DNA of 64,000 nucleotides from Candidatus Binataceae bacterium (GTDB lineage: Bacteria; Desulfobacterota; Binatia; Binatales; Binataceae): the NCBI GenBank assembly GCA_015478645.1, contig JADMIL010000010.1, positions 1-64,000 of the forward strand. Direction: 5' to 3'. The translations under genes were made by a program, and so were the position numbers. Under the pieces are notes generated by a model. The model did no database searches. It had not been told where the DNA came from and saw only the letters and a program-made list of their open reading frames with translations. Below, piece by piece: positions 36,065 through 44,776 of the stretch; within the stretch, counting starts at the first letter, position 1, and the number at the start of each line of letters is the position of its first letter.

Positions 36065-37657
36065 CTAGACCTTCTTGCGCTTTTTCGACAGGTAATCGAC
36101 CAGCATGTATTCGCCGAGATGGGCCGGGCGGGTATAGAGCGCGCGCCCACGATTGATCTGCGTCATCTTCTCGACGAAGGCGCGCAGGCTCGGTGAATCG
36201 TCGAGCATGAAGGTGTTGATCGTGATGCCCTTGCGGGTGACGCGCTCGACCTCCTTGAGGGTCTCCTGCGCCGCGCGCATGCTGATGCCGCCGAACGACA
36301 ACGGCCATTCGCAGTAGAGCCGCTTGTTGAGAAAGTAGGCCGTCGGCTGGCCGTCGGTGATCACGATAATGTGCTGGTTGCGCGAGGGATGGCGGCCCAG
36401 CAGGTCGGCCGCCAGGCGCAGACCGTCCTGCAGGTTGGTGAACGGATCGCCCATATTCCACGACGCCTCGGGCAGATCCTTGAGCTTGAGCTCGACTGCG
36501 CGCGTGAAGAATCCGACGATCGAAAAATAGTCGCGCGGGTACTTCGATCGGATCAGCGTCTCGAGCGCCATCGCGACCTTCTTGGCCGCGGCGAAGCGTC
36601 CCTCCCAGCTCATCGACCATGACATGTCCAGGCAGAGCACGGTCGACGACGAGCTGCCGTAGTCGTTCTCGTAGATCTCGAAGTCGTCGGGCATGAGCGC
36701 CAGCGGCACGCCCGGCTGGCGCGCCAGCGCATGCTTGAGCGTCGCGACCAGGTTTAGGTTGAGCGGGTCGCCGTAGGTATAGGGCCGCGTCTGATCGGGG
36801 CGCATCTCGGTGATGCCGCGATGGTCGGTCATGTGCGATCCGGGGCGATCCTTGAGCAGCCCCTGGTAAATATCGCGCAGGGCGAGCTGCCCGATGCGCC
36901 GCACGCCTTTGGGCGAGAGTTGCTGATGGTCGCCCTTCTGCACCATGTAGCCCGACTGGCTGAGCAGCATCATCACCTGCTGCAGATTCTGCAAGTCCTG
37001 CTGCGCCTGCTGGCCGAGCAGGTCTTTCATGTCCTGCATCGAGATGCTCTCGAAGTTCCCCGCCATCAGGTCCTGCTCGAGCTGGCGCATCCGCTCCATC
37101 TCGCGCATCAGGTCGAGCGCGGGCTGGTAGTCGAGGCTCTTGGGGCCATGGAACATGTGGTTGTAGCGATCGCGGAAGTTCTCGAGGTCGCGGATGTTTT
37201 CGTACTCCGCCAGCAGCTTGTCGAATTCGGCCTTGGCCGCGGGATTCTCGAACTCGTAGCTCTCGAGCTTGCGCAGCGCCTCCGAGACCTTGCGCGGCAT
37301 CCGCTGCAACTGGCGCTCTTTGTCCTCGACGCCGGGCTTCTCGCCGCGCATCGCGGCCAGCGTCTCGCGCTCCTGGCCTAAAATTTCGTCGAGCCGCTGC
37401 TCAACCTCGGAGAGCGCGTTCTTGAGATTGAAGTCGCGATAGCGCTGGCGGGTCTCCTGGCGCAACTGCTCGAGCAGCTCCTCGAGGCCGGCCACCTTGA
37501 CCCCGTCGAAGTCCATGCCCTGGCGCATCATCCAGTCCATCGCCTGGCGCACGTCGTCGGTCGAGGAGAGAAATTCGGCCAGCTTCTCGAAGACCTTGTC
37601 GGCGTCGAGCTGGAGCTTCTGCGAGCCGTCCCATTGCGTGTAGCGAGTGTTGACCAT
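36065..37657 (-). CDS. VWA-domain protein paired with AAA+ ATPase
   Basis: 530 residues. Long charged helical N-terminus (to about 300) and a C-terminal von Willebrand A domain with the metal-site motif LDMSWSMS (DxSxS), followed by FTNLQDGL and VITDGQPT. The pair AAA+ then VWA, 53 bases apart on the same strand, is the MoxR/ChlI-ChlD-like arrangement, in which the ATPase drives metal insertion or complex remodelling through the VWA subunit. Cytoplasmic. The client is unknown. Confidence 0.88.
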   Translation of the reverse strand: MVNTRYTQWDGSQKLQLDADKVFEKLAEFLSSTDDVRQAMDWMMRQGMDFDGVKVAGLEELLEQLRQETRQRYRDFNLKNALSEVEQRLDEILGQERETLAAMRGEKPGVEDKERQLQRMPRKVSEALRKLESYEFENPAAKAEFDKLLAEYENIRDLENFRDRYNHMFHGPKSLDYQPALDLMREMERMRQLEQDLMAGNFESISMQDMKDLLGQQAQQDLQNLQQVMMLLSQSGYMVQKGDHQQLSPKGVRRIGQLALRDIYQGLLKDRPGSHMTDHRGITEMRPDQTRPYTYGDPLNLNLVATLKHALARQPGVPLALMPDDFEIYENDYGSSSSTVLCLDMSWSMSWEGRFAAAKKVAMALETLIRSKYPRDYFSIVGFFTRAVELKLKDLPEASWNMGDPFTNLQDGLRLAADLLGRHPSRNQHIIVITDGQPTAYFLNKRLYCEWPLSFGGISMRAAQETLKEVERVTRKGITINTFMLDDSPSLRAFVEKMTQINRGRALYTRPAHLGEYMLVDYLSKKRKKV

Positions 37658-37710
37658 CGTGCGTAACCGCGCGCCGCGAGGCCCGCCGGCGGCGGCGGCG
37701 CCCCGGCCGG

Positions 37711-39120
37711 TCAGGAGTGATAGGCGTAGCGGCCGCCCTGGCGCTCCTTGTTGAGCTTCTGATGCAGGTGCAGGCCCTCGTAAATGAACTCGCTCGCCGT
37801 CGCCATCAGGCCCGGCGTCTCGAACACGCCGAGCCGATCGATCGCCTCGCGCAGGCCGGGCACCTCGCGCAATGCGTCGAGATACTCGGCCGGCGCCGCG
37901 GTGTCGGAGACCTCGACGCCCCAGCCGTCCTCGAAGTAGGCGATGACCAGCTTCAGATCCTCGAGCTTGACGTAGCGATCGAAGACCTTGAGCACGGCGC
38001 GGTTGATCAGCCGCTCGATCAGGTCGTCGTCCTTCTTGTCCTCGCCCACGTACTCGATTTCGATTTTGCCGGCGGTCGAGGCGTAGAGCGAATGCAGGTC
38101 GGAGAGCCGCGGCACGATCTCGTGGTCGCCGATCACGATCGCGCGCTTCTCGGCGTTCGAGATGACCGACTCGTAATTGTTGATGGTCACGCGCACCGAC
38201 ACGCCCGAGGCCTGGTTGATCTCGTTCGAGGCGCGCGCCTCGAAGGTCACCTGGGCCAGAATTTCCTTCATGAACAGCGGCACCCTAAGCGGCATCTCGG
38301 CGCGCAGCGGATAGGTGCATTCCTGTTCCATGATCGCGATTTCGTGCGCGATGGTCCTGGGATAGTGCGTGCGAATCTGGATATCGAAGCGATCCTTGAG
38401 CGGCGTGATGATGCGGCCGCGCGAGGTGTAGTCCTCGGGGTTGGCGCTGGCCACGAACACTACGTCTACCGGCAGGCGGATTTTGTAACCTTTGATCTGG
38501 ACGTCTTTCTCCTCCATCAGGTTGAACAGTCCGACCTGGACCTTTTCGGTCAGGTCGGGCAGCTCATTGATGGCGAAGATGCCGCGGTTGGTGCGCGGGA
38601 TGAGCCCGTAATGGATGGTCTCGGCGTCGGCCAGGTAGCGCCCCTCGGCGACCTTGATCGGATCGATCTCGCCGATCAGGTCGGCCACCGAGACGTCGGG
38701 CGTGGCGAGCTTTTCGGCATAGCGATTGTCGCGCGCGATCCATTCGATGGCGGTCTCGTCGCCATGCTCGGCGACCAGCGCGCGGCATCGCCCGCAGATC
38801 GGCGCATAGGGATCGTCGCTGATCTCGCAGCCCTTGATCGCCGCCACGTGTTCATCGAGCAGCACCGCGAGCGAGCGGATGATGCGCGACTTGGCCTGTC
38901 CGCGCTCGCCCAACAGGATCATGTGATGGCCAGCGAGCACGCCGTTTTCGATCTCCGGCAGCACGGTCTCGTCGTAGCCGACGATGCCGGGCAGCGCGCT
39001 CTGCCGGTTGCGCAGCCGCTCGAGCAGGTTGTCGCGCATCTCAAGGCGCACCGGCTTGACGCGATGGCCCGCGCGCTTGAGGTCGCCGATCGTTCGCAAC
39101 TGCAAGAGAGTTTGATCCAT
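37711..39120 (-). CDS. AAA+ ATPase, MoxR / magnesium-chelatase ChlI-like
   Basis: 469 residues. Walker A GERGQAKS, Walker B-like GIFAINELPDL (NE in place of the common DE), sensor VFVASANPEDYTSRGR and an arginine-finger region. A cysteine cluster CEISDDPYAPICGRC between Walker A and B may bind zinc. This architecture is that of large MoxR-type ATPases working with a VWA partner, here the next gene. It starts 31 bases after the HIT gene, at the end of the translation cluster. Confidence 0.9.
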   Translation of the reverse strand: MDQTLLQLRTIGDLKRAGHRVKPVRLEMRDNLLERLRNRQSALPGIVGYDETVLPEIENGVLAGHHMILLGERGQAKSRIIRSLAVLLDEHVAAIKGCEISDDPYAPICGRCRALVAEHGDETAIEWIARDNRYAEKLATPDVSVADLIGEIDPIKVAEGRYLADAETIHYGLIPRTNRGIFAINELPDLTEKVQVGLFNLMEEKDVQIKGYKIRLPVDVVFVASANPEDYTSRGRIITPLKDRFDIQIRTHYPRTIAHEIAIMEQECTYPLRAEMPLRVPLFMKEILAQVTFEARASNEINQASGVSVRVTINNYESVISNAEKRAIVIGDHEIVPRLSDLHSLYASTAGKIEIEYVGEDKKDDDLIERLINRAVLKVFDRYVKLEDLKLVIAYFEDGWGVEVSDTAAPAEYLDALREVPGLREAIDRLGVFETPGLMATASEFIYEGLHLHQKLNKERQGGRYAYHS

Positions 39121-39151
39121 TAGCCAATCCCGGAGGTTAGATTTCCTGAAC

Positions 39152-39706
39152 TCAAGTTGACGCGGCGCCGGCCGCTTGAAAATGCGGCCCGAGCAGCGCG
39201 TAGGTTTCTTCCAAGGCCTGCGGGAGCACGCGGGTTGAACCTATCACGGGCATGAAGTTCGTGTCGCCCTCCCAGCGTGGCACCAGATGCCAGTGCATAT
39301 GATCGGCGATACCGGCGCCGGCCGCGCGCCCGAGGTTCGCGCCCAGATTGAGCCCGTCGGGCCGATATGCCGCGCGCAGATGCGCGACCGCCCGCGCGAT
39401 AATCGCGGCGGTCGCGGCGAGTTCGGCGGCGGTGAGCATCTCGGGCGAGGCGACGTGGCGGCGCGGCGCCACCAGAATATGGCCGCTGGCGTAGGGATAG
39501 CGGTTGAGCATCACGAGGGCGAGCGGATCTGCATGGAGCACCAAGCGCCTGCGGCGTCCGCTCTCGCCCAGCCGGCCGAAACAGAAGATGCATCGCGCGC
39601 CGCCGGTGCGCGCCCGCGTGATATAGGCCGAGCGCCAGGGCGCCCACAGGCACCCGGCGCCGGCCGCTTCAGGCCGAGCGCGCCTGGGCGGAGTCCGCCG
39701 CGCCAT
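39152..39706 (-). CDS. HIT-family nucleotide hydrolase
   Basis: 184 residues. CIFC zinc pair, the loop VMLNRYPYASGHILVAP, and the histidine triad HMHWHLVPRW. The C-terminal GDTNFMPVI is typical of the archaeal-like Ap4A phosphorylase/HIT branch. It hydrolyses or phosphorolyses dinucleotides or AMP conjugates. ATG 39706 overlaps the HU gene by 38 bases; LWAPWRSAYI, the usual family beginning, starts only at residue 20, so translation might begin internally. Confidence 0.88.
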   Translation of the reverse strand: MARRTPPRRARPEAAGAGCLWAPWRSAYITRARTGGARCIFCFGRLGESGRRRRLVLHADPLALVMLNRYPYASGHILVAPRRHVASPEMLTAAELAATAAIIARAVAHLRAAYRPDGLNLGANLGRAAGAGIADHMHWHLVPRWEGDTNFMPVIGSTRVLPQALEETYALLGPHFQAAGAAST

Positions 39707-39977
39707 TTACTTCCACTTTGAGATACTTGCCCGCGCGGAAAAACGGAATCCGCTTGGCCGCGACCGCGACTACGTCGCCGGTCTTCGGATTGCGCCCCTG
39801 GCGGGCGCGCCGATGCTTGACGCCGAAACTGCCGAAGCCGCGGATCTCGATACGCCGGCCGCGCTCGAGCACCCCGGCCATCGCCTCGAACATCGCGTTG
39901 ACGATGGTCTCCGACTCGCGATGCGAACAGCGCTCGCGCCGCGCCAGCAGCTCCTCGATTATCCCGCGCTTGGTCAT
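39669..39977 (-). CDS. HU/IHF-family DNA-binding protein
   Basis: 102 residues. TKRGIIEELLARR, the core RIEIRGFGSFGVKHRRARQGRN-type arm (split here as IRGFGSFGV and ARQGRNPKTG) and PFFRAGK are the DNA-bending protein signature. The position directly after rpsA matches ihfB in many proteobacteria, so IHF-beta-like is possible, but HU and IHF cannot be told apart safely. It ends within the overlapping HIT start. Confidence 0.93.
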   Translation of the reverse strand: MTKRGIIEELLARRERCSHRESETIVNAMFEAMAGVLERGRRIEIRGFGSFGVKHRRARQGRNPKTGDVVAVAAKRIPFFRAGKYLKVEVNGAADSAQARSA

Positions 39978-40036
39978 TGCTCGCCTGAGCGGCCGCGATC
40001 GATCCAGACCGGCGCCGCGCGCCGCGTATCGCGGGC

Positions 40037-41779
40037 TCAGCCGTTGCGCCCCCGCCCGGTGCGCGCCCCGCCGCGATCGTCGCGATCGAGCCGCAGCTCC
40101 TCGTTGAGGATGTCTTCCATCGAAAAGCGCGCCGCCTCATGCTCGCGCTTGAGATAGGCCTGCATCTCCTCGCGCTCTTCGTGCGCGCGCAACGCCTTGA
40201 CTGAGAGTCCGATGCGCCGCTCCTTGCTGTCGACCTGAACTACGATCGCGTCGACTTCGTCGCCAACCTTGAACAGCGACGACGGCTTGTCGACCCGCTC
40301 GTTGCTGAGCTGCGAGATGTGGATCAGGCCCTCGATGCCCTCTTCGATTTCGACAAACACGCCGAAATCGGCGACCGAGCTGACCTTGCCCTTGATCCGC
40401 GTGTTCATCGGATAGCGCTGCGCCACGCTGTCCCACGGATCGGGCGTGAGCTGCTTGACGCCGAGGCTGACACGCTCGTGCTCGACTTCGATGCCGAGGA
40501 CGACGGCTTCGACTTCGTCGCCCTTTTTGTAGATTTCCGACGGATGGCGCACTTTCTTGGTCCACGACAAATCGGAGATATGCACCAGGCCGTCGATGCC
40601 GGCCTCAATTTCGACGAACACGCCGAAGTCGGTGATCGACTTGACCTTGCCGCGGATCGTGCTGCCAATCGGATGACGCTCGCCAAGCGCCTCCCACGGA
40701 TTGGGTTCGGTCTGCTTGAGGCCCAGCGAGATGCGCCGGTTGCCCTCGTCGACGCCGAGCACCTGGACATCGACCATGTCGCCGACGTTGACCACCTTCG
40801 ACGGATGCACGGCGCGTTTGCTCCAGGTCATCTCGGAGACGTGGATCAATCCCTCGACGCCCTTTTCCAGCTCGACGAACGCGCCGTAGTCGGTGACGCT
40901 GACCACCTTGCCGTGGAGCCGCGCGCCGGCCGGATAGCTGTCGGAGGCCTTGGTCCACGGGTCGGGCATGATCTGCTTCATGCCGAGCGAGACGCGCTCG
41001 CGCGCCTGGTCGTACTTGAGCACGACCACCTTGACCTTGTCGCCGACCTTGAGCACTTCCGACGGATGCTGCAGGCGGCCCCACGCCATATCGGTGATAT
41101 GGAGCAGCCCGTCGATACCGCCCAGGTCGACGAAGGCGCCGTAGTCGGTGATGTTCTTGACCGCGCCCTCGAGGATCACGCCCTCTTCGAGCACCTTGAG
41201 GGTCTGCTCCTTGAGCGAGGCGCGCTCGCGTTCGATGACGCTGCGGCGCGAAACCACGACGTTGCCGCGGGCGCGGTTGAATTTGAGAATCTGGAAACGG
41301 CCGCGCTGGCCGACGTAGCGATCGAGATTGCGCGCCGGCCGCAGATCGACGTGCGAGCCGGGCAGAAAGGCGGGCACGCCGATATCGACCTGCAGGCCGC
41401 CCTTGACCTTGCCGAGCACCACGCCCTCGACCGCGGCCTCGTTCTGGAAGGCTCTTTCGAGTTCACGCCAGACTTTGAACTTTTCGGCCTTGGCGTGCGA
41501 CAGCATCACGGTGCCGTTTTCGGTTTCGGTGCCCTCGAAATAGACGTCGACCTCGTCGCCCTCCTTGACCGCGACGTTGCCGTCGTGATCCAGGAACTCG
41601 GCGAGTGGCACCTGGCCTTCGCACTTGTAATTGATATCGATGATGACGTTGTCGCGCGTGATCAAAAGCACCGTACCGATCAATACATCGCCCGAGCGGG
41701 GTGCGCGCAGGCTCTGTTCCATCAGCGACTCGAAGTCATTCGTTCCTCCGTTCGTGTTTTCCGACAAATCTTTCTCCAT
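40037..41779 (-). CDS. rpsA: 30S ribosomal protein S1
   Basis: 580 residues with six S1 RNA-binding repeats starting near 30, 115, 200, 285, 372 and 460 (for example GAVKNITDYGAFVDLGGIDG and GKVKSITDFGVFVEIEAGID). It binds mRNA leaders and docks them to the small subunit. Full length for the six-domain type, with a charged tail. GGAAGG lies eight to nine bases before ATG 41779. The order cmk-rpsA-HU is the widely conserved one. Confidence 0.98.
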   Translation of the reverse strand: MEKDLSENTNGGTNDFESLMEQSLRAPRSGDVLIGTVLLITRDNVIIDINYKCEGQVPLAEFLDHDGNVAVKEGDEVDVYFEGTETENGTVMLSHAKAEKFKVWRELERAFQNEAAVEGVVLGKVKGGLQVDIGVPAFLPGSHVDLRPARNLDRYVGQRGRFQILKFNRARGNVVVSRRSVIERERASLKEQTLKVLEEGVILEGAVKNITDYGAFVDLGGIDGLLHITDMAWGRLQHPSEVLKVGDKVKVVVLKYDQARERVSLGMKQIMPDPWTKASDSYPAGARLHGKVVSVTDYGAFVELEKGVEGLIHVSEMTWSKRAVHPSKVVNVGDMVDVQVLGVDEGNRRISLGLKQTEPNPWEALGERHPIGSTIRGKVKSITDFGVFVEIEAGIDGLVHISDLSWTKKVRHPSEIYKKGDEVEAVVLGIEVEHERVSLGVKQLTPDPWDSVAQRYPMNTRIKGKVSSVADFGVFVEIEEGIEGLIHISQLSNERVDKPSSLFKVGDEVDAIVVQVDSKERRIGLSVKALRAHEEREEMQAYLKREHEAARFSMEDILNEELRLDRDDRGGARTGRGRNG

Positions 41780-41830
41780 TTAGTGGGACCTTCCGCGGGA
41801 CTCGAGGCTACTGCAATCCATACAAGGAGG

Positions 41831-42574
41831 CTAGGCTCGTTTCAAGCCCTTCAGGACGTGTGAAACCGTATTTACACGCGTGCACATCGCATTTACTACC
41901 TGCTCGACGCCACGCGCCGTCGAATCGATCTCGATCGCGTCGGGCGCTGCGCGCAGCGGATCGAGCGCGCGTCCGGCGTCGCGGCGATCGCGCTCTTCGA
42001 GCTCGGCGCGGACCTCGTCGAGGGCGATCGCGACGCCCTTGGCGGTGAGTTCGGCCCAGCGGCGGCGCGCGCGCTCGGCGACGTCGGCGACCAGGAAAAA
42101 TTTTATTTCGGCGTCGGGAAAAATCACCGTGCCGATATCCCGCCCTTCCATCACGACCCCGCCCGCGGCGCCCGCCGCGCGCTGCAACTCCTGAAGCCGC
42201 GCGCGCACCGGAGCCAGCGCCGACAGCCGCGAGGCGAGATCGCCGATCGCCGGTTCGCGCGTGGCGGCCGTGATATCGCGTCCGCCGAGCAGCACGCGAT
42301 CGCCCGCAAGCTCGATCGAGATGGCCTCTAGCAGCGGCCGCAGGCGCGCTTCCAGAGCGGTCGCGTCGCCGGCCGATACGAGCGCGCCGGCGTCGATTCC
42401 GGCCTCGCGCGCGGCGATCGCCACCGCGCGGTACATCGCACCGGTGTTCAGATAAGCGAAGCCCAGCGCACGCGCCAGCGCACGGGCGACCGTCGACTTG
42501 CCAGCGCCCACCGGACCGTCGATCGCGACGATGGGACGCACCCGCTGATTCGCTGTGAGCCGCGGCTGAGACAA
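41831..42574 (-). CDS. cmk: (d)CMP kinase
   Basis: 247 residues. P-loop GPVGAGKST, YLNTGAMYRAVA and MEGRDIGTVIFPDAE, the CMP-binding and lid features of cytidylate kinase. Phosphorylates CMP and dCMP with ATP. The annotated start is TTG 42574; a GTG at codon 12 is a credible alternative and no clear ribosome site decides. An extended -10 lies upstream at 42632-42640. aroA, often between tyrA and cmk, is missing here. Confidence 0.95.
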   Translation of the reverse strand: MSQPRLTANQRVRPIVAIDGPVGAGKSTVARALARALGFAYLNTGAMYRAVAIAAREAGIDAGALVSAGDATALEARLRPLLEAISIELAGDRVLLGGRDITAATREPAIGDLASRLSALAPVRARLQELQRAAGAAGGVVMEGRDIGTVIFPDAEIKFFLVADVAERARRRWAELTAKGVAIALDEVRAELEERDRRDAGRALDPLRAAPDAIEIDSTARGVEQVVNAMCTRVNTVSHVLKGLKRA

Positions 42575-42631
42575 ATTATCGAAGATTCATCGAGCGAGTG
42601 ATTGCGCGCCGTTCAGGCCCACGCACGGACG

Positions 42632-42640
42632 AGTATAGCA
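42632..42640 (-). promoter_or_regulatory. Extended -10 promoter element upstream of cmk
   Basis: Minus strand TGCTATACT, a TGn-TATACT extended -10, in the 146-base gap between tyrA and cmk. A -35 is not evident, as allowed for extended -10 promoters. It could give cmk-rpsA-HU transcription independent of the aromatic genes. Confidence 0.5.
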
Positions 42641-42720
42641 GGTTTCGCCGCTGGCGCATCGTGGGCCGCCAAGATTCGGGAATTATCCGGCGGCGCGCCC
42701 GGCGCATCGTCCGACGCGAA

Positions 42721-43584
42721 TTATTTTAGCCGCTGGCGCAGCGCGCGGCCGCGTTCGAACAATGCGATCAACTGATCGGCGTCGCCCAGCGCAACGGCGT
42801 TTTCGAAGTCGTCGAAGGCCGCGCGAAAAAGCCTCAGCGCCTCGCCGATCGCGGCCCGATTGGTCAGGCAGATATCGCGCCACATCTCGGGCGACGAGGC
42901 CGCGATACGGGTGGTGTCGCGCAAGCCGCCCGCGCCGAACTCGGCGGCCAGCCGGCCGTCGACCCGCTCGCCCTCGAGCGCCGCGGCGAGCGCGCTCGCG
43001 ACCAACTGTGGCAGATGGCTGGCGCGGGCCAGGATCGCGTCGTGCACGGCAGGCGACATCTGTTCGACGTTGGCGCCGGTCGCGCGCCACAGCGCCTCGA
43101 TTTTCGCGACCGCCGCGGGCGTGCTGCGCGCCGACGGCGTGACGATCACGCGGCGGTTATGGTAAAGCCCCTCTTCGGCGGCGGCCGCGCCGGTGGTCTC
43201 CTTGCCGGCCACCGGATGCACGCCGACCAGCGTCATGCGCGGGCCGAGAAGCGGCTCGAGCGCCTCAACCACCCATTGCTTGACGCTGCCGACGTCGGTG
43301 ATAACCGCGTCGTCAGGCAGATACGGGACCATCGCCGCGAGGGTCTCCGGAAAGGTCATCACCGGCGTCGCGAGCATCACGAGGTCGGCGCCGCGGGCGG
43401 CCGCGGCCGGGTCGCGCGTCGCCATATCGACGAAGCCGCGCGCGAGCGCAACGTCGAGATTGGCCTGCGTGCGGCCCAATCCGACGACCCGCTCGACCAG
43501 GCCGTGGCGGCGCGCGGTGATCGCGAGCGAGCCGCCAATCAGGCCGACGCCGCAAATCGTCATCTGGCGAAACAGGGTGGTCAT
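42721..43584 (-). CDS. tyrA: Prephenate dehydrogenase
   Basis: 287 residues. Rossmann motif GVGLIGGSLA, LPDDAVITDVGSVKQ, GVHPVAGKETTGA with the catalytic His, and the C-terminal helical dimerisation domain. Oxidatively decarboxylates prephenate to 4-hydroxyphenylpyruvate with NAD. No chorismate mutase or ACT domain is attached. Follows hisC by 46 bases in the aromatic operon. Confidence 0.95.
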   Translation of the reverse strand: MTTLFRQMTICGVGLIGGSLAITARRHGLVERVVGLGRTQANLDVALARGFVDMATRDPAAAARGADLVMLATPVMTFPETLAAMVPYLPDDAVITDVGSVKQWVVEALEPLLGPRMTLVGVHPVAGKETTGAAAAEEGLYHNRRVIVTPSARSTPAAVAKIEALWRATGANVEQMSPAVHDAILARASHLPQLVASALAAALEGERVDGRLAAEFGAGGLRDTTRIAASSPEMWRDICLTNRAAIGEALRLFRAAFDDFENAVALGDADQLIALFERGRALRQRLK

Positions 43585-43630
43585 TGCAAATCAATGATCG
43601 ATTCGATTCGCGGATCGATTTGCCGCCGGT

Positions 43631-44728
43631 TCACGCGGCGAGCGCGGCGGCGAGCGCTTCGACCAGGCGGCGATTCTCGGCCTCGAGGCCGACGCTGATG
43701 CGCAGATGCCGCGGCCATCCGTAGCCGCCCATCGGGCGCACGATCACGCCCATGCGTAGCATCCGCTCGTAAACCGCGCGGCCGTCGCCGACTTCGGCCA
43801 GGATAAAATTGGCATGGCTCGGCACGTACGCCACGCCCATCCGGCGGAACTCGCCTTCGAGATATGCGATCCCGGCGGCGTTGACCGCGAGCGTGCGGCG
43901 GACGTGATCGTGATCGTCGAGGCCGCCGAGCACCGCCGCCTGCCCGATCGACGTCACGTTGAAGGGCTGGCGGACCTTGTTGAGCAACTGGACCATCTCG
44001 GGGCTGGCCACCGCGTAGCCGACGCGCACGCCGGCCAGGCCAAAAATTTTCGAGAAGGTGCGCATCGTGACGATCATCCGCCGGCCGTCGTGATAGTCGA
44101 GCGAGTCGGGATAGCCGGGGTCGCGGACGAACTCGAAGTAGGCCTCGTCGGCGACGATCACGACGTGCTCGGGGAGGCGCGCGAGCAGGCGCTCCCACGC
44201 CGCGCGCTTGAAGATCGTGCCGGCGGGATTGGTCGGGTTGTCGAGAAAGACCAGGCGGGTGTCGGCGTCGATCGCCGCGGCGATCGCGTCGAGGTCGAAG
44301 TAGAACCCGTCGCGCATCGCGACCGCCCGGCCGGCGCCCCCCGCCGCCGCCGTGGCCAGTGCGTAGATCGCAAACGAATGCTCGGAGAAGACCGCGTTGA
44401 GGCCCGGGCGCAGGAACAGGAACGCGAGCAGGTTCAGAACCTCGACCGAGCCGCCGGCCATGAAGACCCGATCGGCGGCGACCCGATGGCGCGCGGCCAG
44501 CTTCTCGCGCACGGCCCAGTTGGCGCCGTCGGGATAGCGATTGACGTCGGCCAGCGCGGCGCGCATCGCGGCGACCGCCAGGGGCGCCGGACCGAGCGGA
44601 TTTTCGTTGGAGGCGAGCTTGATCGGATCGCCGATGCCGAGTTCGCGCTGCAACTCCTCGAGCGGTTTGCCGGGCTCGTAGGGATTGAGCGCGGCGACCG
44701 TGGGCAGAACCAGATCTTGCGGTTTCAT
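43631..44728 (-). CDS. hisC: HisC-type aminotransferase (histidinol-phosphate or aromatic)
   Basis: 365 residues, fold type I PLP enzyme. LASNENPLGP near the start, FLDNPTNPAGTIF, DEAYFEF and the Schiff-base lysine in TFSKIFGLAGVRVGY are intact. By sequence it is HisC-like, but its position between pheA and tyrA suggests it transaminates phenylpyruvate and 4-hydroxyphenylpyruvate, perhaps in addition to histidinol phosphate. Confidence 0.93.
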   Translation of the reverse strand: MKPQDLVLPTVAALNPYEPGKPLEELQRELGIGDPIKLASNENPLGPAPLAVAAMRAALADVNRYPDGANWAVREKLAARHRVAADRVFMAGGSVEVLNLLAFLFLRPGLNAVFSEHSFAIYALATAAAGGAGRAVAMRDGFYFDLDAIAAAIDADTRLVFLDNPTNPAGTIFKRAAWERLLARLPEHVVIVADEAYFEFVRDPGYPDSLDYHDGRRMIVTMRTFSKIFGLAGVRVGYAVASPEMVQLLNKVRQPFNVTSIGQAAVLGGLDDHDHVRRTLAVNAAGIAYLEGEFRRMGVAYVPSHANFILAEVGDGRAVYERMLRMGVIVRPMGGYGWPRHLRISVGLEAENRRLVEALAAALAA

Positions 44729-44776
44729 AGGGTGATCACGATCGCGGGCGCGCGATGCGGGCCGCGCGCGGCGGCG

